A DNA stretch of 64,000 bases. Origin: Bacteriovoracaceae bacterium UBA6200 (lineage in GTDB: Bacteria > Bdellovibrionota > Bacteriovoracia > Bacteriovoracales > Bacteriovoracaceae). Position 1 is the first letter of the stretch. Each line of letters starts with the position of its first letter. The notes below the pieces were generated by a model. It saw only the letters and a list, made by a program, of their open reading frames with translations, made no database searches and had not been told where the DNA came from. Shown piece by piece: positions 26,299 to 34,996 of this stretch. Location of the stretch: the NCBI GenBank assembly GCA_002422605.1, contig DISW01000017.1, positions 56,705-120,704 on the forward strand. Reading direction: 5' to 3'. The position numbers and the translations under genes are program-made.

Positions 26299-27317
26299 TT
26301 GAACGGTTTATAAAAAATGAAGATAGCTTAAAGAAGTGGCGTCGTTTTAAATCACGTCGTTTGGCCGTTATGTCAGGCTGGATTATGCTCATTGCTTGCA
26401 TGTTCAGTTTCACCGCAGAATTTTGGGCCAATAATAAACCTCTTTATTTAAACTTCAATGGGCAAAGTTTTTTCCCCGTTATGGTGGACTACCATCCCTC
26501 TGAATTTGGGGATAAAGATAGGCTTGTAACTAATTATCGAAAACTCGAGCTTAATGAAGAGAGAGGCGATTGGGCACTATGGCCAATCGTTAAGTGGGAT
26601 CCCTATGAATCGAACAAAACCGTTGAGTCTTATCCATCGGCTCCCTCGGGAGATAACTGGATGGGAACAGATGATCGGGGAAGGGATATTCTTACGAGAC
26701 TTCTCTATGGACTTCGTTATTCAATCTCGTTTGCCATTATGGTCTGGGTTCTTACCTTTGGTGTAGGCACTGTTCTAGGTGGTATCATGGGCTATTTCGG
26801 AGGACGCACAGATTTCTGGGGTCAGAGAGTGGTAGAAGTTCTCTCCACAGTCCCACAGTTTTTTCTCCTTATCATTATCATTTCTATTTTTAAGCCGACA
26901 CTTCTTTTACTCGTGCTCCTTTCAAGTGTCTTCGGATGGATCACTATTAGTTATTATGTCCGCGGAGAGTATCTAAAAAATAGAAAAAAAGAATTTGTAG
27001 AAGCCGCTATTGCTTTAGGTGCTGGACATGGTCGCATATTTTTTAAACATCTTCTGCCAAACTCTTTGTCGCCGATTATTACATTTTCACCTTTTGTTAT
27101 CGCTGGTAATATCACGGCACTTGCAAGCTTGGATTATCTGGGATTTGGTTTAACTCCACCAACTCCAAGTTGGGGAGAGCTTCTCAATCAGGCCCAGAAG
27201 CATTTTACTGAAGGTTGGTGGCTGGCAGCTTATCCGTCTCTCGCCCTGTTCCTTTCCTTGACCATGCTTTCACTTATTGGTGAAGGGGTGAGGGATGCTA
27301 TGGATCCAAAAGAATAA
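26295..27317 (+). CDS. peptide ABC transporter permease, OppC-like
   Basis: 340 residues. N-terminal helix, a large soluble loop (about residues 45-120), the GTDDRGRDILTRLLYGLRYS signature, and the EAA motif EFVEAAIALGAGHGRIFFKHLLPNSLSPI. It forms the channel with the OppB-like protein. The two ATPase subunits expected next to such permeases are absent: the next gene encodes an aminotransferase. They must be encoded elsewhere. Confidence 0.93.
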   Translation: MIERFIKNEDSLKKWRRFKSRRLAVMSGWIMLIACMFSFTAEFWANNKPLYLNFNGQSFFPVMVDYHPSEFGDKDRLVTNYRKLELNEERGDWALWPIVKWDPYESNKTVESYPSAPSGDNWMGTDDRGRDILTRLLYGLRYSISFAIMVWVLTFGVGTVLGGIMGYFGGRTDFWGQRVVEVLSTVPQFFLLIIIISIFKPTLLLLVLLSSVFGWITISYYVRGEYLKNRKKEFVEAAIALGAGHGRIFFKHLLPNSLSPIITFSPFVIAGNITALASLDYLGFGLTPPTPSWGELLNQAQKHFTEGWWLAAYPSLALFLSLTMLSLIGEGVRDAMDPKE

Positions 27318-27332
27318 AAAGGTTTTAGAAAA

Positions 27333-28484
27333 ATGAAAGATACTGCTGTTCGTATTTCAGGTTTTAAAGATTCTATCTTTGGTGTCATCTCAGGTCTTGC
27401 CAGAGAACATAATGCAGTTAATTTAGGTCAGGGCTTTCCTGATTTTGATGGACCTGAATGGTTGAAAGATGCCGCCTATAAAAAAATGCAGGAAGGGCAT
27501 AATCAATATGCTCCCTTTGCTGGAACGGTTCATCTTCGGGAAGAAATTTCGAACTATTATAATAAATTCTACAAACTAAGTTATCGTCCCGGCTCTCAAG
27601 TGACAGTGACAGTCGGTGCTACTGAAGCAATCTACGTAGCAGTCATGGCCTTAATTAATCCTGGTGATGAAGTCATTATTCTCGAACCATTTTATGATTC
27701 TTATCTGACTTCAATTAAAATGGCCGGAGGAATACCTGTTCCGGTAACTCTGCATGCACCAGATTTTTCTATTGATCGCCAGGAACTTCTTAAAGCCACT
27801 TCTCCTAAAACGAAAATGCTTATCATCAATAATCCACATAATCCAAGCGGTAAGGTTTGGACCAGGGAAGAACTCTCAGATATCGCGGATGTGGCCCAAA
27901 AGAATGACCTCTATGTCATGTCTGATGAACCTTATGAATTTCTTCTTTTCGATGGCGTAAAACATATTCCAATGGCAACTCTTGATGGGATGTATGACAG
28001 AACCATCACCATCTCAAGTGCTGCCAAGACTTTTGGTATGACTGGTTGGAAAATTGGCTGGCTTTGTGCCAATGAAAAAGTAACCAATGCCTGTCGGTTA
28101 GTTCATCAATTTATTACCTTTGCTGTCGCAACTCCGCTTCAGGAAGCGGTGGCCACAGGTCTTTCTCGTCTGCCGGAATATTTGCCAGGCTTTGTTGAAC
28201 TCTACCAGGGAAAGCGCGATCTTTTTTATGGTGAGCTTAAAAAACTTGGATTTGATTTTCCTATCCCTAAAGGCACCTTCTTTATGATGGTTCCTCTTTC
28301 CGGAAAAACTCAACTAAAAGATGTTGAGTATGCCATGAAGCTGATTAAAGAATTTAAAGTGGCAACGGTCCCACCTTCAGCTTTCTATTTAAAGTCCACT
28401 GAAGGTGAGAAGTATTTAAGATTTTGTTTTGCAAAAAAAGACGAGACCTTAAAACAAGCAGCACTTAACTTACAAGGCCTGTAA
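27333..28484 (+). CDS. class I PLP-dependent aminotransferase, YbdL/methionine-type
   Basis: 383 residues of the fold-type I family. The cofactor lysine is in SSAAKTFGMTGWKIGW (residues about 229-244), with INNPHNPSGKVW and SDEPYEFLLF around it. The start VNLGQGFPDFDGP and overall size match the YbdL, kynurenine/methionine aminotransferase subgroup, which moves amino groups between methionine or other hydrophobic amino acids and keto acids. Peptide import upstream would supply amino acids, but this link is inferred. Its 3' end overlaps the convergent protease by 15 bases. Confidence 0.9.
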   Translation: MKDTAVRISGFKDSIFGVISGLAREHNAVNLGQGFPDFDGPEWLKDAAYKKMQEGHNQYAPFAGTVHLREEISNYYNKFYKLSYRPGSQVTVTVGATEAIYVAVMALINPGDEVIILEPFYDSYLTSIKMAGGIPVPVTLHAPDFSIDRQELLKATSPKTKMLIINNPHNPSGKVWTREELSDIADVAQKNDLYVMSDEPYEFLLFDGVKHIPMATLDGMYDRTITISSAAKTFGMTGWKIGWLCANEKVTNACRLVHQFITFAVATPLQEAVATGLSRLPEYLPGFVELYQGKRDLFYGELKKLGFDFPIPKGTFFMMVPLSGKTQLKDVEYAMKLIKEFKVATVPPSAFYLKSTEGEKYLRFCFAKKDETLKQAALNLQGL

Positions 28485-29501
28485 TTTAATTTTTGTTGTT
28501 TTGTTCTTTCCATCACGGCGATATTTGACAGAAACCTCATCTCCAATTTTTTTGGTTTCCAGGATCTGATAGATATCGTCCAGACTGTTTACGTTTTGAC
28601 CATCAACACTCAGGATAATATCCCCAAGATAAGTCCGGCCGTATTTATCCTGAGTCATCCCCTGAATTCCGGCCTTGGCAGCTCCACCCTTTTCATCCAC
28701 ATATGAAACAATTATGCCCTTATCTTTTCCTAAGATTCGCGCTTTCATAGAATCCGGAACGATGCCAATCCCTAAACCTGGACGGATCACCCGACCGTGT
28801 TGAATGATTTGTGGAACAATTGATTTTATCGTATCGACAGGAACAGCAAAACCCAACCCTGCACTTGAGCCACTAGTTGAGAAAATGACTGTATTCATCC
28901 CGATGAGTTGTGCACTCGAATCCAGAAGAGGGCCACCTGAGTTACCCATATTAATGGCTGCATCAGTTTGAATCATGTCATTAATTTTAACTCCACCTAT
29001 TCCATCAATCTTACGTCCTAAGGCCGAAATCACTCCTGTTGTCAGGGTATAATCCAGTCCAAAAGGCGAACCTATGGCAAAGGAATATTGTCCCACCTGA
29101 AGTTCTTTAGAAGATCCTAGAGCAATAGATTGAAGTTTAGAGGGCTTTTCTTCGAGTTTTAAAACCGCTACATCTTTTTCCGGCGCAGTTCCAACAAGTT
29201 TGGCCCTGTATTGTTTAGGGTCATTATGGAATGTTACGACAAAGTTATTACCACCTTGAACCACATGAAAATTTGTGACGATATGGCCCTGGTCATCCCA
29301 AACAAAACCAGAACCGGCACCTTGCGGGATTTCGACTTCTCCATAGAAAAAATTTCGCGCTAGTTTAATATTAGAAACGTTGACTGTTCCTGGTAGCGCT
29401 TTTCGATAAATTTCAATTGTTTTAGTTTCGACGGGAAGCAAATCCGCCGCCCAGCTCATCGTGCAAAATAGACTTAATACGATGAATAGATACACTCTCA
29501 T
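28470..29501 (-). CDS. HtrA-like S1C serine protease with PDZ domain
   Basis: 343 residues with a signal peptide (cleavage near MSWAA-D). The triad is His79 (TNFHVV), Asp110 (EKDVAVLKLEE) and Ser188 (MGNSGGPLLD). One PDZ domain fills about residues 240-340 (LGDIILSVDGQNV). A single PDZ makes it DegS-like in layout, but DegS has an anchor, not a cleavable signal. It should act on misfolded or signal proteins in the periplasm. The gene starts divergently from psd across a 77-base gap. Confidence 0.92.
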   Translation of the reverse strand: MRVYLFIVLSLFCTMSWAADLLPVETKTIEIYRKALPGTVNVSNIKLARNFFYGEVEIPQGAGSGFVWDDQGHIVTNFHVVQGGNNFVVTFHNDPKQYRAKLVGTAPEKDVAVLKLEEKPSKLQSIALGSSKELQVGQYSFAIGSPFGLDYTLTTGVISALGRKIDGIGGVKINDMIQTDAAINMGNSGGPLLDSSAQLIGMNTVIFSTSGSSAGLGFAVPVDTIKSIVPQIIQHGRVIRPGLGIGIVPDSMKARILGKDKGIIVSYVDEKGGAAKAGIQGMTQDKYGRTYLGDIILSVDGQNVNSLDDIYQILETKKIGDEVSVKYRRDGKNKTTKIKLQAL

Positions 29502-29516
29502 ACCTGACTCCTTACT

Positions 29517-29544
29517 TTGACTAACTTGGCCCTAAAAGTATAAT
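29517..29544 (+). promoter_or_regulatory. sigma-70-type promoter of psd
   Basis: TTGACT (29517-29522), 16 bases, TATAAT (29539-29544), with the ATG at 29579 and AAGAGG close before it. Confidence 0.72.
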
Positions 29545-29578
29545 ATGTTTTAAATTAACACCCAAGAGGAATTCCCGA

Positions 29579-30508
29579 ATGACCACTGTCAGCAATCCCC
29601 CTGAAATTAATTATTTTAATCGTATGACAGGTCGGCCCGAAGTAGAGAAAGTTTATGGCGATAAGTTCATTAAATTTCTTTATACCTCCGTGGCAGGACA
29701 AAGAATTGGCAACCTCGTAACAAACAAGTATTTCAGTAAGCTTTACGGGGCTTTCCAGGATTTACCTTCAAGCCATCGCAAAGTGCGTCCATTCATCGAT
29801 AAATTTAATATACCTATCGATGACTATGAACCCGGTACACGTCCGGCACTTGACCCGCGTGATTCATACCGTAATTTTAATGAATTTTTTATTCGTAAGT
29901 TCAAAATGGGTCAACGTAATTTTGTAACTGAGCCCCATCGTATGGCCGCCTTCGCTGAGGCCCGCTACGTAGGATTTGAAGCGATTAATGAGAAGGGTCT
30001 CTATCCAGTTAAGGGTCATTACTTATTGGCCAAGGATTTAATCGGAAACGCCCAGGTTGGTAAAATTTTTGAAGGCGGACCATTACTCATTGCCCGCCTG
30101 TGTCCAGTTGATTACCACCGCTACCATTATCCAGATGATGGCAAAGTTCTGGATAACTTCCGTGTGCCTGGTGCTTACGATTCAGTAAATCCATTTGCAC
30201 TTCGTTATAAAAACCAAATTTTTATTCAAAATGAAAGACACGTGTCCATTCTCCAGACAGAAAACTTTGGTCGACTTGCTTACATTGAAGTTGGTGCCAT
30301 CTGTGTTGGAAAGATTGTTCAAACTCACCGTTGGAATAAGAACTTTTTACGTGGAGAAGAGAAGGGTTACTTTTTATTCGGAGGCTCTACAGTGGTTGTC
30401 GTAGGTGAGAAAGGCGCGTGGAAACCATCTCAGGACATTATCACTAACACCGAAAAAGGTTTAGAAACCTATCTTCACTTAGGCACAGAAGTTGCCGTTA
30501 AATGTTAA
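29579..30508 (+). CDS. psd: phosphatidylserine decarboxylase proenzyme
   Basis: 309 residues. Psd makes phosphatidylethanolamine at the inner membrane and cuts itself at a serine to form a pyruvoyl cofactor. The cut site is FGGST near the C-terminus (the GGST form rather than the E. coli LGST), with ARLCPVDYHRYHYP and ERHVSIL as the conserved His motifs. The N-terminal region (NFNEFFIRKF) is the type II layout. No phosphatidylserine synthase gene is next to it. Its 3' end overlaps the convergent hydrolase by 11 bases. Confidence 0.95.
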   Translation: MTTVSNPPEINYFNRMTGRPEVEKVYGDKFIKFLYTSVAGQRIGNLVTNKYFSKLYGAFQDLPSSHRKVRPFIDKFNIPIDDYEPGTRPALDPRDSYRNFNEFFIRKFKMGQRNFVTEPHRMAAFAEARYVGFEAINEKGLYPVKGHYLLAKDLIGNAQVGKIFEGGPLLIARLCPVDYHRYHYPDDGKVLDNFRVPGAYDSVNPFALRYKNQIFIQNERHVSILQTENFGRLAYIEVGAICVGKIVQTHRWNKNFLRGEEKGYFLFGGSTVVVVGEKGAWKPSQDIITNTEKGLETYLHLGTEVAVKC

Positions 30509-31271
30509 TGGTGCAAACGACGGGAAAATGATCTGAGGGATAATGTCCCTCAGATTTAGATTTATCCATCATACAGGCCTTAATCTCGAGTTTGTTATCA
30601 ACCAGTATCCAGTCAATTCGTGAACCATTCTGACATTCACCATTAAAAGCATGATGAGAAGTTTCCTCGACCTGATTAAATAGCTTCCAGCTATCTACTA
30701 GATGAGGGAAGTCATCCATAAGGACTTGTCGGACCGGACTGTCAGGAGCATCATTAAAATCTCCAAAGATAATTAGATGGGAATGGCCATCCCATTCTCT
30801 TTTGACTTCCTGGGCGAGAACTTTTACTTGATGGCTTCTGGTTTCGCGCTTGATGTGATCAAGATGTGTATTCACCATAAACATTTTATGTTCAGAATTT
30901 TTTAATTGGACTTCGGTCCAGGTGAGAAGACGGGGGAATGCACTTTCGAAGGATTTACTGCCTGCGATTTGCGGAGTTTCTGAGAGCCAAAGATCACCAC
31001 TTCTTAAAACTTCAAAAGCACTCTTTCTTAAATAGAAGGACGGATACATCCGCTCCTTAATCCAGGAACGGTGGTGGTCAATAATGGTAAAATCTTTTAA
31101 GAGTGATTCGAAATCTTTCAACTGATCAAACCGGCCCTCTTGAGTCGCGATGACATCCGGCGAGTGAGTGAGAAGAAGCTCAGTCAATTGAAGGCGCCGA
31201 TGAGACCATGAATTGTCGCCATCGGCTGGATTATCAAAGCGTATATTTGAGGAAATAATCTTCACATTCAT
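30498..31271 (-). CDS. endonuclease/exonuclease/phosphatase-family hydrolase
   Basis: 257 residues. The EEP fold marks are seen in order: SSNIRFDNPADGDNSW at the start, DVIATQEG (metal-binding Glu), VNTHLDHI, IFGDFNDAPDSP and the final GHYPSDHFPVV (catalytic Asp-His). Family members cut phosphodiesters or dephosphorylate nucleotides or lipids; this subgroup lacks a signal peptide. Its start lies 15 bases behind the stop of the lipoprotein gene, so it may be the last gene of the sigma-54 operon. Confidence 0.86.
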   Translation of the reverse strand: MNVKIISSNIRFDNPADGDNSWSHRRLQLTELLLTHSPDVIATQEGRFDQLKDFESLLKDFTIIDHHRSWIKERMYPSFYLRKSAFEVLRSGDLWLSETPQIAGSKSFESAFPRLLTWTEVQLKNSEHKMFMVNTHLDHIKRETRSHQVKVLAQEVKREWDGHSHLIIFGDFNDAPDSPVRQVLMDDFPHLVDSWKLFNQVEETSHHAFNGECQNGSRIDWILVDNKLEIKACMMDKSKSEGHYPSDHFPVVCTINI

Positions 31272-31286
31272 TTAGTTATTGTATGC

Positions 31287-32648
31287 CTAATCCTGATACT
31301 TCTCAACATAGCTCTCAATTTCAAAAACTAAATTTCCTTCAATACTTGTCTTTTTTGGAGGCATTAAGACTCCAGCTCCTTCATTATTCCCGCATAGCGT
31401 ATTATATTCTCCAATTATGACATTATTAGTAGAGGGTAGTGGGAGAACATTTAAACTTGACTCTTGATTGTATGAGCGAAGTTTTAATTCCCAAATCTTG
31501 CTTTTAGAAAAAGCATATTCTTCTATTCTCTCAAATTCGCCCGCCGTGATTTCTAATTCATTCATAAAGTCATCAAGGGTCACAGGAGAATTTAACTCCG
31601 AACTTACTTCTCTAATATAATGATCACAATAAGCATAATAACCTTCTTCCTTAAAGCTTCCTCCTCTTTGATATCTTCTTGGATGGACTGATTCTTTAAA
31701 TTGTCTTTTCGTCTTCATTCCTTTGACTCGAAGGTAGACGCTACCTTTCGAGCTGGAGATAGTAAGAGGGGCATGGGGGATGCCGTTGGTTCTTTGGATG
31801 ATGTCTTTTTTGTAATGGAAACGGGTTAGGAGAGTTTCTTTAAGTTGGTGAGGATAGGAATAGACGATGGCCTGGTCGCCGTTTTTGAATTTTCGCTCGT
31901 ACCAAGTTTGAAGATTGATCTTGCTGCCCTTAAAGAAGATTTCCTCCTCGGAATAAGGATGAGCAATATCAATCGCCTTTAGTTGCTTAAAGTTTTCAAA
32001 CGAAAGATCCTTCGATACATAAAAGACATTGGATCTTTTTCCATCAAAAAGAAAAACTCGGTAAGTTTTTTGTTTAATCGATTGATCAGGAGTCATGTAG
32101 TCTTTAAAGACTTCAGGCAGATTCTTCTTGAGAGAAAAATACGATTTACCGCTTAGGACTCTTGATAGCTTGTCATGAGGAAGAGTAATTCTCATTGACT
32201 GGATCCAGTTCCCTAATAAGGTTCTTTCATACCCATCCACAAGATAAAGTTCATCTGGTTTCACGTCAGGAGAATCAAAATTTAAATCAAGAATATAAAC
32301 TTTCTGTTCCAGATTCAATGAATCTATGGATTCTCTGAGCTTCAGATCATTCCATTCAGAAAAGTAATCCCTATGGGAAAGATCATTGTCCCTGCCGGTA
32401 ATCGTTTTGAGGGCCTTGGTTTTCTCGCTCGCCTCATTGGAGAATTTGATTTCAACTGGAGTTGAATGATGGATCTTGAGATTTCCCTTAATCGCCCCCA
32501 GAGTTTCAAAGTTTGCGATATGCTTTTGTTCCTGAGACGCTTCCATGTAGTTGAGGATCTGATCCCCATCTTCATCCCTTAAATCAATCGGCGGAGGGGA
32601 TTCATGTTTGCCGCAAGAAATGAATAAAATAAGAATAAGCCATTTCAT
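31287..32648 (-). CDS. putative large lipoprotein, unknown function
   Basis: 453 residues. The N-terminus MKWLILILFISCGKHES has a lipoprotein-like Cys12, with Phe in place of the usual Leu at -3. DEDGDQILNYMEA just after is a Ca-binding-like D-rich motif (thrombospondin type 3/dockerin style). The rest is mixed alpha/beta with no recognised domain. Third gene of an operon under a sigma-54 promoter. A copy of a dispersed palindrome lies inside its coding region near 31740. Confidence 0.7.
   Translation of the reverse strand: MKWLILILFISCGKHESPPPIDLRDEDGDQILNYMEASQEQKHIANFETLGAIKGNLKIHHSTPVEIKFSNEASEKTKALKTITGRDNDLSHRDYFSEWNDLKLRESIDSLNLEQKVYILDLNFDSPDVKPDELYLVDGYERTLLGNWIQSMRITLPHDKLSRVLSGKSYFSLKKNLPEVFKDYMTPDQSIKQKTYRVFLFDGKRSNVFYVSKDLSFENFKQLKAIDIAHPYSEEEIFFKGSKINLQTWYERKFKNGDQAIVYSYPHQLKETLLTRFHYKKDIIQRTNGIPHAPLTISSSKGSVYLRVKGMKTKRQFKESVHPRRYQRGGSFKEEGYYAYCDHYIREVSSELNSPVTLDDFMNELEITAGEFERIEEYAFSKSKIWELKLRSYNQESSLNVLPLPSTNNVIIGEYNTLCGNNEGAGVLMPPKKTSIEGNLVFEIESYVEKYQD
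31727..31752. repeat. palindromic repeat, copy 1 (inside a coding region)
   Basis: CTCGAAGGTAG-ACG-CTACCTTTCGAG, nearly perfect 11-12-base arms. It encodes part of the lipoprotein (KGSVYL). The core GGTAGACGCTACC recurs at 61490-61508 and, with one change, at 62771-62794. Confidence 0.72.
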
Positions 32649-32649
32649 C

Positions 32650-33129
32650 TTAATTCCCCTTCATGATTTGATTCATCATAGGAAGTAGTTCACCCATGCC
32701 CCAGAAAACGATGTGACGGTTTTTAAGAGGAATATTCTTTTCTGCTTTTTGATGAGCATCCTTTAAGAAAGACTCAAGGTTAGACAGCATGGCCTTAAAA
32801 ATTTTTGTGTCTCTTTCATCCATGGCAACTTTCTGGAAACGAAAAATTTTATCATAATCTTTCTCAAGAACCGCTTCCATGAGTTCCAGGGATTCGGCTT
32901 TCCTTGCTTCTAAACCGTTCATCTCCTCCATCATCAGGGGAGAGATATTTTCATTAATAAGATATTGGCCTTTGACAGATTTTAAGACCCCTCTGATGAT
33001 CAGCGCCTGAATGATGTTAAAACAAACATTCTCTTGAAGCCCTGATTGGAAAAGAATTTCTTCATAACTTAAATGTTGATTACCGATGCATTCAAGCACA
33101 ACTCTTTCTAGTGATGATAAACCTCTCAT
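32650..33129 (-). CDS. winged-helix-like small protein, unknown function
   Basis: 159 residues from ATG 33129, chosen because AAGGAG overlaps the previous gene's stop; a start further upstream would run deep into that gene. An N-terminal winged-helix-like half (SLERVVLECIGNQ ... IIQALIIRGVLK) and a helical C-terminal half. Similar layouts occur in regulatory proteins, but no family is recognised. One base separates it from the lipoprotein gene. Confidence 0.68.
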   Translation of the reverse strand: MRGLSSLERVVLECIGNQHLSYEEILFQSGLQENVCFNIIQALIIRGVLKSVKGQYLINENISPLMMEEMNGLEARKAESLELMEAVLEKDYDKIFRFQKVAMDERDTKIFKAMLSNLESFLKDAHQKAEKNIPLKNRHIVFWGMGELLPMMNQIMKGN

Positions 33130-33139
33130 ATATGTCTCC

Positions 33140-33487
33140 TTAAGCGATGTTCGTTTCTTGAAATAGTGGACGGATATAACTTCTGACAAACTTTTTGTTT
33201 TCAACTCGTCTTTCAAAATAATCTGCGAGTTTTCCCAGTTCTTCATTGGTCAAAAGGGCCGAAGCTTCTTCTAAGACATAAGTCAGGCGTGAATGATTGG
33301 GATTGGTGCTCATTCCTTCGTTGATCGCCTTCTCAAAAGCTTCGAGCTCGTGAACCTTCATTGGTTTACCAAGGAACAGGCGGTAAACGCGGGTAATTTG
33401 GATTCCCGTTCTGGCCGAAGACTCTTTAAGAGTTTCTTTGGGAAATAATTGGCGATAACGTTCAATGATTTTATTTTCTAATCTCAT
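33140..33487 (-). CDS. small HTH-containing protein, unknown function
   Basis: 115 residues from ATG 33487, six bases behind GGAG; ATG 33499 is in frame but would contain that ribosome-binding site. The first 60 residues can form a helix-turn-helix (LKESSARTGIQITRVYRLFLG). It is the first gene after the sigma-54 promoter. A DNA-binding or protein-interaction role is inferred from the fold pattern only. Confidence 0.68.
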   Translation of the reverse strand: MRLENKIIERYRQLFPKETLKESSARTGIQITRVYRLFLGKPMKVHELEAFEKAINEGMSTNPNHSRLTYVLEEASALLTNEELGKLADYFERRVENKKFVRSYIRPLFQETNIA

Positions 33488-33523
33488 GATCTTCTCCATG
33501 TTTAATGTTTCTGGAGAAGCTTA

Positions 33524-33540
33524 AGCAAAGGTCATGCCAA
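33524..33540 (-). promoter_or_regulatory. near-consensus sigma-54 promoter
   Basis: On the minus strand TTGGCATGACCTTTGCT matches the consensus YTGGCACGRNNNTTGCW at every defined position except one (T for C). It begins one base after the stop codon of the adjacent NtrC-type regulator gene and predicts a transcript start near 33513, about 25 bases ahead of the first gene. Confidence 0.8.
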
Positions 33541-33541
33541 T

Positions 33542-34864
33542 TTAGAAATGGAGCTTGTTTTCCTGGATGATTCTGTAAAAAGCGGAGCTGGATATTTTCA
33601 GATCTTTAATAGAAGCGGTGATTTTTCCGTTATTTCTCTTTAATGCTTCTTCTACCGCTTTCTTTTCAAGTTGGGAGATATAGGCCTTAAGACCATGGTT
33701 AAAGACGAACTCCTGCCAGTCTTGATTTGATTGCGGGAAGGACGTTTCCTGAGGGAGCATGCTCTTAACCAGATCAGCGTCTACGACTCCTGATTGATTC
33801 TGGGAAAGGCGCTCACAATACTTCCTGAGTTCTCTTATGTTACCGGGCCAGGAGTATTTTTTTAAGACTTCATAGGCTTCTGGCTTAATGACATAACGGC
33901 GGGGAGAGTTTTTTTGGAAATGCCTGATCAGGAGCTCTATATCTTCAGGTCTTTGACTTAAGGACTTTAAAGGAAAATGAAAGCCACTAATCCTATAGTA
34001 TAAATCCTCTCTAAACTCTTTATTTTCGATTTTCTTAGGCAGGTCCTCACAAGTAGCAGTGATTAAGGTGAATTCGCTTTTAACGGGTATTGAGGAGCCC
34101 ACAGGATAGAAGGTTTTTTCATCTAAGGCCTTGAGGAGCTTTTGTTGCATGGAAAGCGGCATCGTCGCTACTTCATCCAGAAAGAGGGTTCCTCCGTGGG
34201 CCAGTTTGAGTTTTCCATCTTTTTTCTGGTCGGCACCGGTGAAGGCCCCTTTCTCGTGTCCGAAAAGCTCTGATTCCAGAAGGTTTTCTGCTATTTCTGA
34301 GCAGTTTAAATGAACCAGCCTGGCCTCGGGATGGGTAAATTCATGAATGAGTTTTCCCAGAAAGGACTTCCCGGTACCAGTGGGACCGGTGATAAATAGG
34401 GTTTGATTCTTCCAATTTACTTCACACAGGCGTCTTAATCCATCAATCAGATCCTGGTCCTCAGTAATGAATTCTTCCTTTAGAATCTTTTCGAATTTCA
34501 TATTCTGGGAGTGAATAAATTTTTGGATATAGACGGGGAGCTGCTCTTTGAGTTTGAACTTTGAAAGATAGTGTTTGGCGCCCAGGGTGTAGGCCTTCTC
34601 AATCACTTCTTCACCCTCGTAAGAGCTCACCACGATACAGTGAGCGTTCCGTTTTACAATGTTTCCAATAAGATCAACACCATTTCTCTGGCCCAATTCA
34701 ATGTCGGTTAAGACGATGTCGTAATAATTCTGAGACACCTTTTCCTGAGCGATTTCAAAGGTTGCGGCCTCATCAATAACGCCATAAGGTCGAAGAATTT
34801 CGACGAGATTTAGGCGAGCATATTTATCATCTTCGATGATGAGGAATGACAATTTGGACTTCAT
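33542..34864 (-). CDS. NtrC-family sigma-54-dependent response regulator
   Basis: 440 residues. Receiver domain (about 1-120) with the phosphorylated Asp54 in IVLTDIEL, then the AAA+ activator domain with Walker A GPTGTGKS (160-167), the sigma-54 contact loop GAFTGA (206-211) and Walker B GTLFLDE (225-231), then a Fis-type helix-turn-helix at the end. It remodels sigma-54 RNA polymerase when phosphorylated. The near-consensus sigma-54 promoter directly after its stop makes the next operon its probable target. No histidine kinase gene is next to it. Confidence 0.95.
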   Translation of the reverse strand: MKSKLSFLIIEDDKYARLNLVEILRPYGVIDEAATFEIAQEKVSQNYYDIVLTDIELGQRNGVDLIGNIVKRNAHCIVVSSYEGEEVIEKAYTLGAKHYLSKFKLKEQLPVYIQKFIHSQNMKFEKILKEEFITEDQDLIDGLRRLCEVNWKNQTLFITGPTGTGKSFLGKLIHEFTHPEARLVHLNCSEIAENLLESELFGHEKGAFTGADQKKDGKLKLAHGGTLFLDEVATMPLSMQQKLLKALDEKTFYPVGSSIPVKSEFTLITATCEDLPKKIENKEFREDLYYRISGFHFPLKSLSQRPEDIELLIRHFQKNSPRRYVIKPEAYEVLKKYSWPGNIRELRKYCERLSQNQSGVVDADLVKSMLPQETSFPQSNQDWQEFVFNHGLKAYISQLEKKAVEEALKRNNGKITASIKDLKISSSAFYRIIQENKLHF

Positions 34865-34938
34865 TGGAGTCTTTTAACGAGAAGTTATTCCGATTTCAAA
34901 TTATGGATTCGGAATCCGAATATTTTACATTGTCGTTC

Positions 34939-34967
34939 TTGAATAGGGCTTAAGGCTGTCATACTAT
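34939..34967 (+). promoter_or_regulatory. sigma-70-type promoter of nagB
   Basis: TTGAAT (34939-34944), 17 bases, TACTAT (34962-34967); the nagB ATG follows at 34997 with AGAGGG before it. Confidence 0.5.
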
Positions 34968-34996
34968 CTAGCTGAAAATTAGAAAGAGGGCGTTTT

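Noticed and set aside
28098..28313. Minus-strand frame inside the aminotransferase gene
   Set aside because: It lies fully within a well-supported gene and has no start signal or family features.
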